Origin: Hydrangea macrophylla
Taxonomy: Eukaryota > Streptophyta > Magnoliopsida > Cornales > Hydrangeaceae
Reading direction: 5' to 3'
Assembly: GCA_033977485.1 (NCBI GenBank)
Contig: CM066993.1
Location: 67,682,864-67,746,863, forward strand
Length of the DNA stretch: 64,000 nucleotides
Position 1 is the stretch's first letter; every line of letters starts with the position of its first letter. Below are positions 23,834-35,522 of the stretch, piece by piece. The notes beneath the pieces were generated by a model. That model did not search any database and was not told where the DNA came from. It saw only the letters and a program-made list of their open reading frames with translations. The translations under genes and the position numbers were made by a program.

Positions 23834-23943
23834 TCATTCGACCGATCGAAGGGGACAATTCGACCGGTCAAAGTGCCCTCTGCTGTGAAGGATTATAGCC
23901 GAAGGGTCATTCGACCGGTGGAACGGGGCATCTCGACCGGTCG
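23834..23943. repeat. TTCGACCGGTCGAA palindrome pairs in gypsy B LTR
   Basis: Four copies (one near-perfect, others with one or two changes) as two pairs, each pair with 22-bp start-to-start spacing. Located about 300 bp before the LTR end. Confidence 0.8.
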
Positions 23944-24244
23944 AAATACCCCTATATATTTTCTTTTTTTCCCACTTTCAAAAATTATTTAAATGTTTTG
24001 ATTGGTTCTTAGGGCACCTTTGGGACCCCTTTGAATATAAATTCATTCGTTTCAAAATATAATTACATTTTCAAATTTATACGGATTGTTACAACTTCGG
24101 GGGTATTGTTTTAAAGGATCGATTACTCATTGATATCTTTAAAGTTCTATTTCGCTGCTACAACTTTAAAATGAGTAGGAAGAGCCTCGGTGGCATGCCA
24201 CGTGACCTAGATTCATATGTGTGGATTTGGAGTGTGACATTTAG

Positions 24245-24256
24245 TGGTATCAGAGC
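24245..24256 (+). promoter_or_regulatory. Gypsy B primer-binding site, initiator Met tRNA type
   Basis: TGGTATCAGAGC, complementary to the 3' end of plant initiator tRNA-Met, lies five bases after the LTR end. Same site and spacing as in gypsy A. Confidence 0.85.
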
Positions 24257-24372
24257 AATAGGTTTAGAGCCTTGGGAATCAGTGGCGATATATGCTGAGT
24301 GACGTCGAGTGGAGTGTATGATTATGACGATAAGATTGTTATAATTGTAGAAATGCTTCACATGGTTGCATC

Positions 24373-25151
24373 TAGGTCTGTCAACGGACCGGGTCTAGGC
24401 CCAGATCTGGCTCAGTTAGACGAATCTGAGCCTTTTTTAGATCCATATCCGGATCCGGATCCATATCCGAATATAGTTGTATAAAAACGGTCCGGATATG
24501 GATTTAATAGATCTGATTCATCTAAGACCCGATCCAAATTTGTGATATTGTATGTGTTATATATATATTATAATACTCCCTCCGTCCCTTTTTTTTAGTC
24601 TTATATTCCAAATTGGGATGTCCCAAAATTAGTGTCCATTTTCCTAAATTGGTATACAATTTTTACTTACTTTCCAAAACTACCCTTCCTTGAATTCTAC
24701 ACCAAGACAAAACTAAAAAAAGTTATTGCAATGATTATGGGCAATTGTGGAAAGTATGTGTAGATTCTTTTTGTCCCCTTAATAAGTTGAGTTCCCAAAG
24801 GTGGACTCAAAAAAAGGGACGGAGTGAGTATATGTTAGACAAATCTCTACCCTTGATTATTTTAATCCAATGGTAGACAGATGGTACTAATGAGAATGTG
24901 GAAATAACACTTGTATTGCTATATGAAATTTGTGAAAAAAATTTAGTAATATTACATTTTTACAAAGCAAGATTTCTATTCGGATCGAATCGGATATTCG
25001 GACCGGATATCCGGATCTTAGCAAATCCGAATACGGGACAAAGCTCACAAATCCATCAGATATTCGGATCGGATCCGGACTAAAATATGTTTGCCGGATA
25101 CATATCCGGATCTGGCCGATCCGATCCATATCCGATCCGTTTACTGGCCTA
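24373..25151. mobile_element. hAT-type MITE in gypsy B leader, with a Stowaway nested inside
   Basis: Terminal inversions TAGGTCTGTCAACGGACCGG (left) and the complement of CCGATCCGTTTACTGGCCTA-type right end. Flanks GTTGCATC (24,365-24,372) and GTTGCATT (25,152-25,159) form an 8-bp duplication with one mismatch. Sub-terminal arrays of CGGATCCGGAT-like motifs occur on both sides. No transposase is encoded; the Stowaway occupies 24,576-24,828. Confidence 0.8.
24576..24828. mobile_element. Stowaway-type MITE (Tc1/mariner)
   Basis: CTCCCTCCGTCCC at the left and GGGACGGAGTGAG at the right are the classic Stowaway terminal repeats; TA lies on both sides (24,574-24,575 and 24,829-24,830). 253 bp, non-coding. 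Confidence 0.9.
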
Positions 25152-25259
25152 GTTGCATTTGTTGATTGTGATGATGATCTATGCATATATATACATATTG
25201 TGACATGGCATGCATAGTCTTTATGTATTGTACTTATCAGGGTGAATACTTGAAACATC

Positions 25260-25705
25260 ATGACTAACCCGATAAGAGAGTTATCACCGCATTCACTTAT
25301 GGATCAAATAGTGAATATGGTGGGGAATTTTGTTCAAGCCGTAAGTTAATGAGATCAGATGAATGTTCAGGCTCCACCAGTTGAAGTTCGATATATCAAT
25401 GCACCACCGGTACCAAGACCTCAACACACGATTATAGAACAGTTCCATAAATGGAAACCGATCTTGTACCATGGACAAGTTAACATAGACTTATCCGATC
25501 ATTGGATGATGGATATGGAAAGACATTTTTGTATAGTGTTATGCACTGACGAAGAGAAAATTCTTTGTGCATCTGATACATTGATGGGGGAAGCATTGGA
25601 TTGGTGGAATAATGTGCTTGAACAAGAGAAACCAACCATGTAGGAGGCATTTAAAGACGAATTCAACAAGCGTTTCTTTCTGCGATCTGCTCATACTCAG
25701 AGACA
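25260..25705 (+). pseudogene. Gypsy B gag fragment, stop-interrupted and truncated
   Basis: Frame from ATG at 25,260 shows the same gag start as gypsy A (MTNP, HSLMDQIVNMVGNF), a stop soon after, then a continued gag core: RPQHTIIEQFHKWKP, DHWMMDMERHF, DTLMGEALDWWNNVLEQ. A TAG at 25,641 replaces the tryptophan codon seen in gypsy A (PTTWEAF). Similarity ends at about 25,703 where copia 1 was inserted. Roughly 150 of about 370 gag residues remain. Non-functional. Confidence 0.85.
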
Positions 25706-26328
25706 TCACTGTTGGGTTTGTGCCCTCAAACCATTACTTTATGTATGAGACATTAGCATTATAATATATTGATATCAGCTTTACATTTCATTGTGTATGT
25801 TTCTTTCATGATATGATTGTTTTATCCTTAAGTATCATAGTAAGCAATTCGTGTGTGTATGAGATACACACAAGTGAGATACTGACAAACATTGAATATT
25901 GTATATTTATGTGCCAATATAATAGACACAATACGCATTTAATCCCCCAAATTCCTAGTTTTACACGCATATTTGAATTAATATAATTTAACAGTGATGT
26001 CACTCAAATGCGTGTAATTATGTGTTTTTACATATTTTATATGTTTAGGTAAAAATGAAGTAAAACGAAGGGAATAAAATGAGCAACAACCAAATGAGAT
26101 TATTTCTCATGTGGCTAGTATAATCTACCAAATGGTCAACAACAACCAAAAAAAAAAAAAAAAAAAAAACGAAATGAATCAACATTTGGATGTTGATTGT
26201 TTATATTATTATTATTATTTTTGGATTCTTCTTTTTTCTCTCTCTCTCAGCTGATCAATTACAAGCATCTGACAACTGAAGAAAATGGACGCACGCGAAA
26301 GAAGAAAATATGGGTAGATCGAGTGATG

Positions 26329-26357
26329 AATGCAGTGACGAAATGTATCACTGCATT
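26329..26357. repeat. Perfect 10-bp hairpin just upstream of a TATA box
   Basis: AATGCAGTGA (26,329-26,338) and TCACTGCATT (26,348-26,357) are exact inverted copies with a 9-bp loop. The TATA-like motif begins five bases later. Confidence 0.85.
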
Positions 26358-27559
26358 CGTCTATAAAAGCAGCAGCTTCACACCTCACAATAAAAACCAA
26401 AAACACACCATTCACCATTCAACAGCTTCACAATCACAGTTTGGAGAGAATAGTTTAGGGGAGGTTATTATGTGAGCACTTTTTATTGTCCCTAGAAATA
26501 GGAAACTTTAATTTTTCTTAGTTTTTTCTAGTCTAGTAGTTGTAAAATTTTACTTTTATGTAATTGATGATTTTATGTTCAAAAATATGTAGCAAAACTT
26601 TATGTACTGTATTTCTTAAATTTAAAATATTTGTTTTCTTGTATGACCTTTGTCAATTTTTAGTAGTAAAATATTCCTATTTAAATTTAGATTTAATATT
26701 TTAGTCTAGTAGTACTTGTAGTTGTCCCCTTAAAATAGTTAGAAACTCCAAATTTTTAGTTTTTATAGCAATATTTTCATTCACTAAAAGACAGATTTTG
26801 CGATTAAATGTCAGATTTCTTAGCCACGTAGTTGTTATAATCACCTACTAAAGTCCAAAAGCACACCTCATCCATATCTCACTCCAAAAGTATATTTGGA
26901 TTTGGTTTGGCCTTATTTGTGTTCTTGGAGTTCAACCACTGTGACCCCACAAGAATCTAAAGTCAAAGGTTTAGTATTTTATTTTTGGTTCAGTATTTCC
27001 ATTTATGTATATTTTATTAGCCCAGTTGTACTAAACTTTGTTATTTTGCAGATTTCACAAATTCAACCCCAGTTCATGTTATGTAAAGAAAATAATATAA
27101 TAATATTAGTTCTTACCCTTACCTTAGTTTTACAACTTTAATTTTAATTGGACGGTGATTGCGTGCATCTATTTAACTTATCTTTTAATTTTATTTTGAT
27201 AACAGTTTCAATTCCAAAATGGTAGGCTAAAACTTTTAATTGGGGATATGTAATAAAAACTTAGAAACCACAGCTTCTGTGCACTAATCTTAAATGGGCA
27301 AATTTATCTGTATGAGTTATTTTTTCATTTATGGCCAAAAATATCTATGTATCTATAGTTTATGACCATTTAACATGTTTATATACTATGGCTATAATGG
27401 GCTCAAAAGATTATATATATTTGAAATAAAAAGCATAATTATGTGGATTGTCAAACTATGCCATTTGTCATAAAAAAACACCTAGCATACTCAAACAACT
27501 CACATGACAAAGTTAATATTTCAAATATGTGCTTATATATATTTCTATCCAATAATGGA

Positions 27560-27665
27560 TAGGCAATTGTGTAGTGGCAGAGTGGTGGGGACTGGACGCT
27601 GAATAACCCACGTCCGCGGCGGGGCACGGTTCGAACCTGGCTACTGCCCAATTGCCTTTTTATTT
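27560..27665 (+). other. SINE-like unit with pol III A and B boxes
   Basis: TGGCAGAGTGG at 27,575-27,585 fits the tRNA-type A box and GGTTCGAACC at 27,628-27,637 fits the B box, 43 bp apart as in tRNA-derived SINEs. A T-rich tail follows at 27,656. It does not fold as a clean tRNA cloverleaf with matching acceptor arms, so SINE is preferred over a tRNA gene. Confidence 0.6.
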
Positions 27666-29159
27666 TTCTTTAAACCAAACGACGTCGTTTCATATCAAAC
27701 CTGACACACTTGATATGACCCTGACTAGTGAAAGTTTATTTTTAAATAAAGAATGACTCTGCGGTCTTAAATGCCAAATGCTTTTCAAATGCACAAAAGT
27801 TGTGGGATCTAGTGTTGGTTTGCATATTCCCAATTTCTTTAAATCATTTCTCATAGTTAATTAATATTCCCAATTCCTTTAAATCATTTCCCCCTAGATA
27901 ATTAATATTTCCTGTTTTATAATAGTTTTGCTTAAATATCTGTATTATTTCCATCTTTCGCTATTGTTAAATCTAAAAAGTTTATCTTACAAAAATTTAG
28001 CTTTTATTTATTTTTCTTCCTTTTCTTACTAGTATGTTAGTTAATTTATTTTGCACTGTTAAAATCTTTACCATAAACTGTTAAAAAAAATAGCTTTAAT
28101 TACTTTTATTGCAAAAATATAAAAATTAGTAGTTTAGTAAAACCCCACAAAAATCCATCATCTTTTATTTTCTTTTTAATGACAAAATAGTTATCTACTT
28201 AACTTTATAAAATTTTATTCCGTTCCCTGTGGGTTCGACCTGGACTTCCAGAACTTTATTACTTGTACGATCACCTACACTTGGGTGTGATAAGAAAACG
28301 CGTCAATAGGATGTCGTCAGATACGAATTACTATTCTTTGATACTTAGAATATGTCACAGTGGATGATGAGACTGGATACCTCATCAGGTCTACACTATA
28401 GCATAATTAACTACCATTGGATGGAGTGATTAATCTCAATCACTAGAGTGTAGCTCTTAGTTGATATGCTAGTGCTTATAGTGCATTGACGGACCTGAGT
28501 TTTCCTATTGACGCTTAAGGCTGTCAACAGTCAATAGGAACTCATAACTTGTATAAGGTACATGTTCTCAATCTTGAGATGATTATGAACACAGACTATG
28601 GATATGGCTACTTTGACTTACCAATCAGTGAGGTCTATAGAAGATCAACACCTGGGTATCTTGGGTATGTCATGTCCATAGGGTTGTGAACATATATTGT
28701 CAAGATAGAATCTACCCTCTGATTCAGAGTAAGCATTCCCTTGAGAATGTCACCAAGTTGATTACTGAGTACTGCAGTCTTGTTGATAAGAGTTATCAAC
28801 ATGTTTGGTAATCATGAGTAGTGAATGAGACTCAAGGAATACAAGAAGTAATCATGATTCAGGTTGACAGTAACAGTTATTCGAGTACCTGAATATGATT
28901 ACGAATGCTGACGGTAGAGGGACATTAGTACACCATACAAGTCTAGTTATCGCTTCGGATATGTTCTTTTGCGTTGGAGTTCAGTTATCGTTTTATAGTG
29001 GAATAAACGTTAACTGACCAGTTAGTTAGTTTGCTGATCAAAGAGTTTGGTCATGGTAATTAACAAACTGGTCTGAGCCAACAATAAAGAGCCTAGGAGG
29101 TCTCACTCTTAGCTCCGCTAGGATGCTTGGAAAGACACTTGAGGAAGCTGTTAAGACAA

Positions 29160-29274
29160 GTTCGATCGATTGAAGTATGTTCGATCGATTGAAGTCATCA
29201 GGTTCGATCGATCGAGAATAGTTCGATCGATCGAAGGTTCGATCGATCGAAGTCACTTCGATCGATCGAAGTCT
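29160..29274. repeat. TTCGATCGATCGAA array upstream of copia 1 TATA box
   Basis: Six copies of a 14-bp palindrome (four near-perfect), start spacings 19, 23, 19, 16, 19 bp, ending about 15 bp before CTATAAATAGGG. Confidence 0.88.
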
Positions 29275-29649
29275 AGGTCGGTTCTGGAAATCTATAAATA
29301 GGGCAGCTGCGTTCTGGAAGTAAGTGATCGTCGTTTTTATACGCAGAAGCTGCAGAAACTATCATAGTCTTCCCAAAACCTTCCTATCCTCTCTATTAGG
29401 GTTCCCACCAACCCTAGTCTTTCCGGCAGGCATCCGCAGGAGTCATAAGGGTGAAGATCATCTAGTGGAGGCTGCTGGAAGTTAAAGTTTCAGAATTGGG
29501 TTCAAGACACTAAGGTATAATTCTTGCACCCCCTTGTACGCATCTATGAAATTGACGAGTAGTAGATCCTGGAATACCAAAAGTTTTATAACTTAACCTA
29601 TTTCCGCTGCGCGTTTAAACTCTAACTTTAAACCACTTTTTCCTTCAAT

Positions 29650-29665
29650 TGGTATCAGAGCCACG
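29650..29665 (+). promoter_or_regulatory. Copia 1 primer-binding site, initiator Met tRNA type
   Basis: TGGTATCAGAGCCACG, complementary to plant initiator tRNA-Met, two bases after the 5' LTR. Confidence 0.88.
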
Positions 29666-29818
29666 CTCGTTTGGATCTATAGATGCGTTTTTGGAACCCT
29701 AGTTTTGATTTGCATGTTGATTTTAGAACTGTTTTCGAAACTGCATCGTCACAGATCTATTTCTGCAGTGTTATCGCAGCAGAATACAAAACTGTGATTG
29801 CATAGGATGCAAGCTGGG

Positions 29819-30098
29819 TTCGATCGATCGAACCCGTTTCGATCGATCGAACATTCTGTTCTCAATCGATCGACCTAGTTTCGATCGATCGAAGCCTTCT
29901 GGTGTTCGATCGATCGAATAGTGTTAGATCGATCGAGACAGATTCTCTGTCCAGGTGTTCTGTTCACAGTTGTAAAGGTTTTTTAAATTATACTTTAATC
30001 TTAAATTATTTTTGTAAAATTTTTAAATCATTCTATGAAACAGAATGTTCAAGCGATTGAACAGTGTTCAATCGATCGAAGGTTCGATCGATCGAACT
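29819..30098. repeat. Second TTCGATCGATCGAA array in the copia 1 leader
   Basis: Six copies at 29,819-29,938 (adjacent spacings mostly 19 bp) and two or three more at 30,048-30,098. This lies outside the LTR, between PBS and gag. Confidence 0.85.
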
Positions 30099-31131
30099 GT
30101 GACAGAGAAGTAAGATGCTGTTTTAAGTTCTAATTCAGTATGTAAAGTGTTTATATACTGTGTGAATCAATTAAGTGTTCCAATAGTTACATATATTTGT
30201 TATGTATGTGTGGATGCGTGTACGACTAACCCTTTTGCAGCAAAATTAGTCGCTATCTCCCATGGCACCAAGTCGTTTAAATATTTATATTTAAATTGTT
30301 TGAGATTGGTGCATGTTGTAATTTATTAATGGTTTGGTTTTAAGGCGTATGTAAAGGGCGCTGCGGCTTCAATCCTACGAAAAGGAAAGTCGCACCGGTT
30401 TCCCTAGCCTTTTATTTCTTTTTTTTTTGCTATTTCCTTTTTCTAGATAAATTGTAAGCTTCAAAAGAAGCATAGGTCCAATGTAATAGAATTAGAAATT
30501 CCATGAAGATGGAGCAAGGAGCCGTTGTCCATAAAGATGGAGCCGGAGGCGACCAAACCAAGAAGGTGGTTCTATGGAAATAGAGTCGTGGGAGATAGAG
30601 GCATTGTTTGAATGCCTATATTTCATTTTAGTTTTTGTTTTATGTGCTTGTTTTGTGATTGGCGTATAATACATTGTTGCATGCACTTAAAACAAGTTTT
30701 CTAAAATAAAATTCAAAAACCGTTTTCAACACATTAGTAAACATTGGATGTTTATGGGTAGTGTGTGGAAACATTTTTCAAAAGCAAAATCCTTAATTTA
30801 CTAAATCTAGTGGGAGAGGGTCTTATCAAATAACACCCACGATCTTCCATTAACGGTTCATTGCAAGATGAGTAGTGTATTCTGTGTCACCTCGCCAGGG
30901 GTGATCATTCCATACGGAGGGTACACTGCTCATTGGTTACTAGATGTGAACTTCCTATGGATAGGATCAATCAGACGTGTTAGAGGGTGACCACCACACG
31001 GAGGCTTTATTCTTTCGTTTCGATATTTCGGCGACTTTGTTTTTAAATAAGAGTTTTAAGGATTCTTTTATTTCAAACTGTCAATTCTGATATCCATATT
31101 TATTTTATTTGTTTGATTTTCAGTAATCATA

Positions 31132-33466
31132 ATGTCTGGATCTGCATTTAGTCCACTTGCTACCATACTCACTCAAAACAAGTTAACTGGAAATAACTAC
31201 ACTGAATGGAAACGTAACCTTGACATCGTTTTAACTACGGAGGATCACATATATGTCCTCACCACCCCAAGCCCTGAAGAACCCGCGGCAAATGCTACGG
31301 CAGCTGCCAGACGCGAGTTCGACAAATGGAAGAAGTCGAATGGAATGGCTCGTTGCTATATTCTGGCCTCAATGGCTAGTGTGTTGCAACACCAATTCCA
31401 ATCGAATGATTCTGCCAGTGACATTATCACATCCCTGAAAAAGATGTTTGGGGAGCATGGCAGGCCTGCCAGACAGGTAGCCATGCAAAAGATAATGAGT
31501 GCAAAGATGTCGGAAGGGACTCCAGTCAAGGAACATGTTTTAAAAATGATTGGTTATTTAAACGAGCTGGAGACCCTAGGTGCCAACATCGATGCACAGA
31601 CCCAAGTTGATATGATCCTCAATTCCCTGTCGCCTTCATTCGCTCAATTTAAACTTAACTATAATATGAATCAAATGAATTTTTTAATGAGCGAATTGAT
31701 GAGTTCTCTTTTGGCAGCGGAAGGGGTGATCAAACCTGGGGTCAACGTTTTGAACGTTGAGAAAAGCGCTTCCTCTTCCCGATCTACACCGAAAGGAAAG
31801 AAAGGGAAGAAGAAGGCTGGTACTGGTGGTTCAAGTGTTGGACCGGTCCCTAAGATTGCAAAATCTAAGGGAAAAGGTAAGGGCAAAGGGAAGGTGGGTG
31901 GCCAAGGCAAAGGAAAGTGTTTCCAATGCGGTGAGAAGGGCCACTGGAAGAGGAACTGTCCAGAATTCTTAGCTACAAGAGTTCAAGGTATGATTGAATC
32001 ACATGTGATTGAAGTAGGTTTTATTACGGATACTTCAAACACTTGGTGCATTGATTCTGGTGCGACTAACCATATCTGTAATTCATTGCAGGGGTTCAGA
32101 TCAACCAGGAAATGCAGTGATGGGGAGATTGTGCTTACTCTAGGTTCTAGCGCAACCGTATCTGCGGTTGCTATAGGAGTCGTAGTTTTAGAATTTTCAG
32201 ACAATAAAGTTTTGATTTTATCAGATGTACTTTACGTCCCTTTAATGAGACGTAATTTAATTTCAGTTTCTAATTTAACGAATAATGGTTATTCCTTTCA
32301 TTTTGGAACTGAAGTTGTCATTAAAAGAAGCAGTTCTTTTATATGTTCTGGTGTTAAATCAAATGGTTTGTATGTGATTACTCCCAATATTTCTAAAGAC
32401 TCTTGCATGGAACTTAATAACTCAGTGGTAACTTTACCATCTAAAAGAAAGGAACCTTCCACTAATCCAACAAGGCTTTGGCATATGAGGCTTGGCCATA
32501 TCAATCTGAATAGGATTGGCAGACTAGTCAAAGAAGGGGTCTTAGGCGATTTGGTTCTCGAACCAATGGAAGTCTGCGAGTCTTGTTTGGAGGGTAAGAT
32601 GACCAAAAGGCCCTTTCCTGCAAAGGGCAACAGGACCAATGCATTGTTGGAATTAGTTCATACTGATGTGTGTGGACCAATAAATATTAGAGCAAGGGGT
32701 GGTTATGAGTATTTCATAACATTTACCGATGACCACTCAAGGTATGGATATGTGTACCTAATGCAGCACAAGTCTGAAGCCTTTGAAATGTTCAAAGAGT
32801 TTAGGGCTGAAGTGGAGAAGTAATCGGGCACACATATCAAGGCCATTCGATCTGATTGAGGTGGCGAGTACCTCTCTAATGAGTTTATTGATCACCTCGT
32901 ACAGAATGGGATTCTGTCACAGTTGACTGCACCTGGTACGCCTCAGCAGAACGGTGTAGCGGAGAGAAAGAATCGGACTCTTTTAGACATGACTAGGTCG
33001 ATGATGAGTTATTCAGAGTTGCCATTATTCCTTTGGGGTTATGCTTTGGAAACCGCTGCATACATACTAAATCTAGTACCAAGCAAATCTGTTCCCAGGA
33101 CACCACGAGAGATGTGGATTGGGCGCAAGCCTTCTTTGCAACATCTCCGGATATGGGGGTGTCCGGCACATGTGCTGAAAGGAAAGATGAGCAAGTTGGA
33201 TTCTAGATCGGAAGTATGTTACTTCGTAGGATATCCAAAGGGTACTTATGGATGGTATTTTTATGATCCAAGAGAACAGAAAGTGTTTGTTAGTACAAAT
33301 GATATTTTCTTGGAGGATGATTATATCATGAACCATAAACCTAAGGGAAGGATAGATCTTAGAGAGATAGAAGGAGAGCCCTCAGTCCAACCCGCAGTTG
33401 ATAACGATGAAAATCAAGAAAATACCACTTCTTCACCCATTTCCGCACCGGTACCTCGTCGTAGTG
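31132..33466 (+). pseudogene. Copia 1 gag-protease-integrase, two in-frame stops
   Basis: Open from ATG at 31,132 for 563 codons to TAA at 32,821, then the same frame continues past TGA at 32,857 to 33,466. Domains: copia gag (about 15-205), basic linker, zinc knuckle CFQCGEKGHWKRNC (263-276), aspartic protease WCIDSGATNHIC (DSG 308-310), GAG-pre-integrase HMRLGHINLNRI with CESC (451-485), integrase core with LVHTDVCGP (first Asp 512), [12 protein letters not shown] and [16 protein letters not shown] (catalytic Glu region). Family consensus at the two stops is Gln and Arg, so both look like C-to-T changes. A solo LTR splits it at 33,467. It is inactive. Confidence 0.93.
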
Positions 33467-35522
33467 TATAACACCCACATTTGTGTTATTGCATTTGTAC
33501 CATATTGTCATGCATGATAATGTGATGTGGCGTGTCCTATGACACATGGTTGAGTGAGTTTTGACTCACGAGTCGATTTGGGTGTCTGTATTAGAGAACC
33601 CTTTGAAACTGTGGTAATTGAGGATTTATTGTTTGTGAAGTCTCTTCGAGTATGAGACGGTCACTGTGGAATACTTTAAATGTTTATCTGAAATAAATGT
33701 TTACCTGTGTATTTCAATATCTGTATTATTTTCTGTTTTAGAATTTATTTCTGTTGTTAGATTTAGTATCCTGGTGAGGACGAATGAACACGCTATTAAT
33801 TTGGTAGGCTAATTAGCAACTTCGGAAACGTCATGTAGAAATTCGCGTTTTAGAGACCAAACGAAACTTAGTCGAAAACTTTTATAATTTTGAAGTTTCA
33901 CTCGTAAAGCTATGAATAAGCTGTATAGAAAGTTTCAGAGACTGATTAGGAGTTCGGAAAACTCGTGGGGAGGTAAACGTAATTCCCCGAGAATGTTGCG
34001 TATATATAGATAGAGATGGACTTAGATATTTCATAAGCTTAACCTAAAATTCCAAGAGGAGGCCAAAAGGGGGCTAGAGGGAGATTTAGGAGTTTAGAGC
34101 TTTGCGACGCCAAACGACGACCTTTCGTCAGCCTGGTTTCTCCCAGATTTCATATTTGAGTTCCTCGAGGTAAGAGCTTCGATTTGATACCTATTAGGGC
34201 CTGTTTGGCTAAGTTTTCCGAAAAGTTATTTTCTAGAATTTTTCATAAAAGTTGATAAATGGAATTCTGATCCATAGGAATTGTACTAGACGGACTTCTG
34301 CACGTTCTTTGTGCATGGGTTTTCTTCAGATCGAATTATAGGAGCGTTATTTGGAGGTGAGTGATTCAACTATGTTTTTGGAATGATTTCTTGGCATGTA
34401 TTCATGTTATGTCTGAATAGCATGTATTAATTCTTAGAGATATATTGTGTAGTTCATATTGAGCAATTATATTGATAAGTAGGCTCAATAGCACGGTGAT
34501 ATGTTTTGATTACCGCGAGTATTGTGATATGCATTTGAGCATGTTAAGTTGCTTATGTGGGTCAGAAGGAGCACGTGGTCACCGTACCATTTTGTGGAGC
34601 CGATAGAGTGGCATTAAGGTCGCACGATTGTTTGTAGAATCGTGGGTCTTACCCTTTCGCGTGGACTTATTGGCGAGAAGTCGCGGATTGGGAATATGGA
34701 CGGGCACGTGAGTCTCCGGCGACTAGTATGAAATGTAGAGATGTGAATGCGGACATGTTTATCATTCATGTACATATGTTGATTTATTCACTAAGCATTA
34801 GCTTAAACAAATCGAAATATGTGTGGTTATTCAAATAACCATTGCAGGTATAAATGCTGGCGAGGAATAGCAGAAGTGAGTACGTGGGTTGCGAGTTCGC
34901 TTGAGAGGCAACTTGTAATGCAAATCTTGTAGTTTTGGGATAATAGGAATGTTGTAATAAGAATTCTTATGGTTTTAGTTATGTTTAACTTGGTATGATA
35001 GAATGGATCTTGAACGTTGTATTAGACTATAACATGTTGTAATCTTACTTTAGAAATGTTTTAATACATCTAGAATTACTTTGGACTGAGTTTGAATTGA
35101 GTGGTTGATCATTGGTGATAGTTAGAGGAAGCTTAAACTTGTTTTCTGCAGTTTGGGCTGCTGCCAGGGGAGCAGTCGACTGAGCAGTCGACTGAACCCC
35201 TGAGCCTGTTAGCTGCTGCTTCATTTTTAGCAAAAGCAGTCGACTGGACCCCAGGGCAGTCGACTGGACCCCTCAGCAGTCGACTGGACCTCTAATTTCA
35301 GTCGACTGAAATTTGTTGTTAAAATCCCTGCCCGCCTCCGTCGACTGAGCAGTCGACTGCGCAGTCGACTGAGCAGTCGACTGAACCTCTGGTTTTAAAA
35401 TGTGTTTTGTTTTCCGCTGCGTGTGTTCTTCAAACCTAATTTTGGGAACGTTAATGAATTGGTTTAGCCTCGGTGGCGTGCCACGGGCTCCGGTTCCGCT
35501 ATTGTGGGACCGGGCTGTGACA
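33467..35522 (+). mobile_element. Solo LTR of the gypsy A family in copia 1, TSD TAGTG
   Basis: 2056 bp from TATAACACCC to GGGCTGTGACA, flanked by TAGTG at 33,462-33,466 and 35,523-35,527. It matches the gypsy A LTRs through its length in opposite orientation. TATA-like GCGTATATATAG near 33,990. A CAGTCGACTG array lies near the 3' end (35,168-35,392). Confidence 0.92.
35168..35392. repeat. CAGTCGACTG array in the 33,467 solo LTR
   Basis: About ten copies. Here some are packed at 12-bp spacing (a run of four at about 35,338-35,385) and others at 20 bp (35,237-35,286), unlike the 20-22 bp pairs of related LTRs. Confidence 0.85.

Larger units (their letters stand above)
19866..24239 (+). mobile_element. 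Gypsy B: 5' LTR, split by a nested solo LTR
   Basis: Begins TATAACAC at 19,866 and ends GTGTGACA at 24,239, directly before a TTTAG spacer and a primer-binding site. Removing the nested LTR and one duplicated target (21,446-23,697) leaves about 2.1 kb, the same length as the gypsy A LTR. Blocks shared with that family include TGTGACTCACGAGTCGATTT, GAGAACCCTTTGAAA and ACTCGTGGGGAGGTAAAC. A palindrome array (TTCGACCGGTCGAA) lies at 23,834-23,943. Only the left part of the element is in the window. Confidence 0.85.
25933..28303 (+). mobile_element. Probable LTR-type insert in copia 1 LTR
   Basis: Interrupts the copia 1 LTR. Ends ACGCATTT (left) and AAAACGCGT (right) are inverted with one mismatch, flanked by CAAT (25,929-25,932 and 28,304-28,307); the 4-bp flank is short for an LTR element, so limits are uncertain. 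It has a promoter-like region, CTATAAAAGC at 26,361-26,370, and near the right end a CCCTGTGGGTTCGACCTGG block of the kind seen before the ends of some plant gypsy LTRs. No coding sequence seen. It contains a SINE-like unit at 27,560-27,665. Confidence 0.5.
25710..29647 (+). mobile_element. Copia 1: 5' LTR, enlarged by a nested insertion
   Basis: Starts TGTTGGGTTTGTGCC in the gypsy B gag and ends TTCA two bases before the primer-binding site. Without the insert at 25,933-28,303 it is about 1.56 kb. A TATA-like CTATAAATAGGG is at 29,291, directly downstream of a cluster of TTCGATCGATCGAA palindromes (29,160-29,274). The 3' LTR is not in the window. Confidence 0.75.

Noticed and set aside
27571..27650. 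A functional tRNA gene.
   Set aside because: A and B boxes are present but I could not form an acceptor stem and anticodon arm; SINE-like is the better reading.
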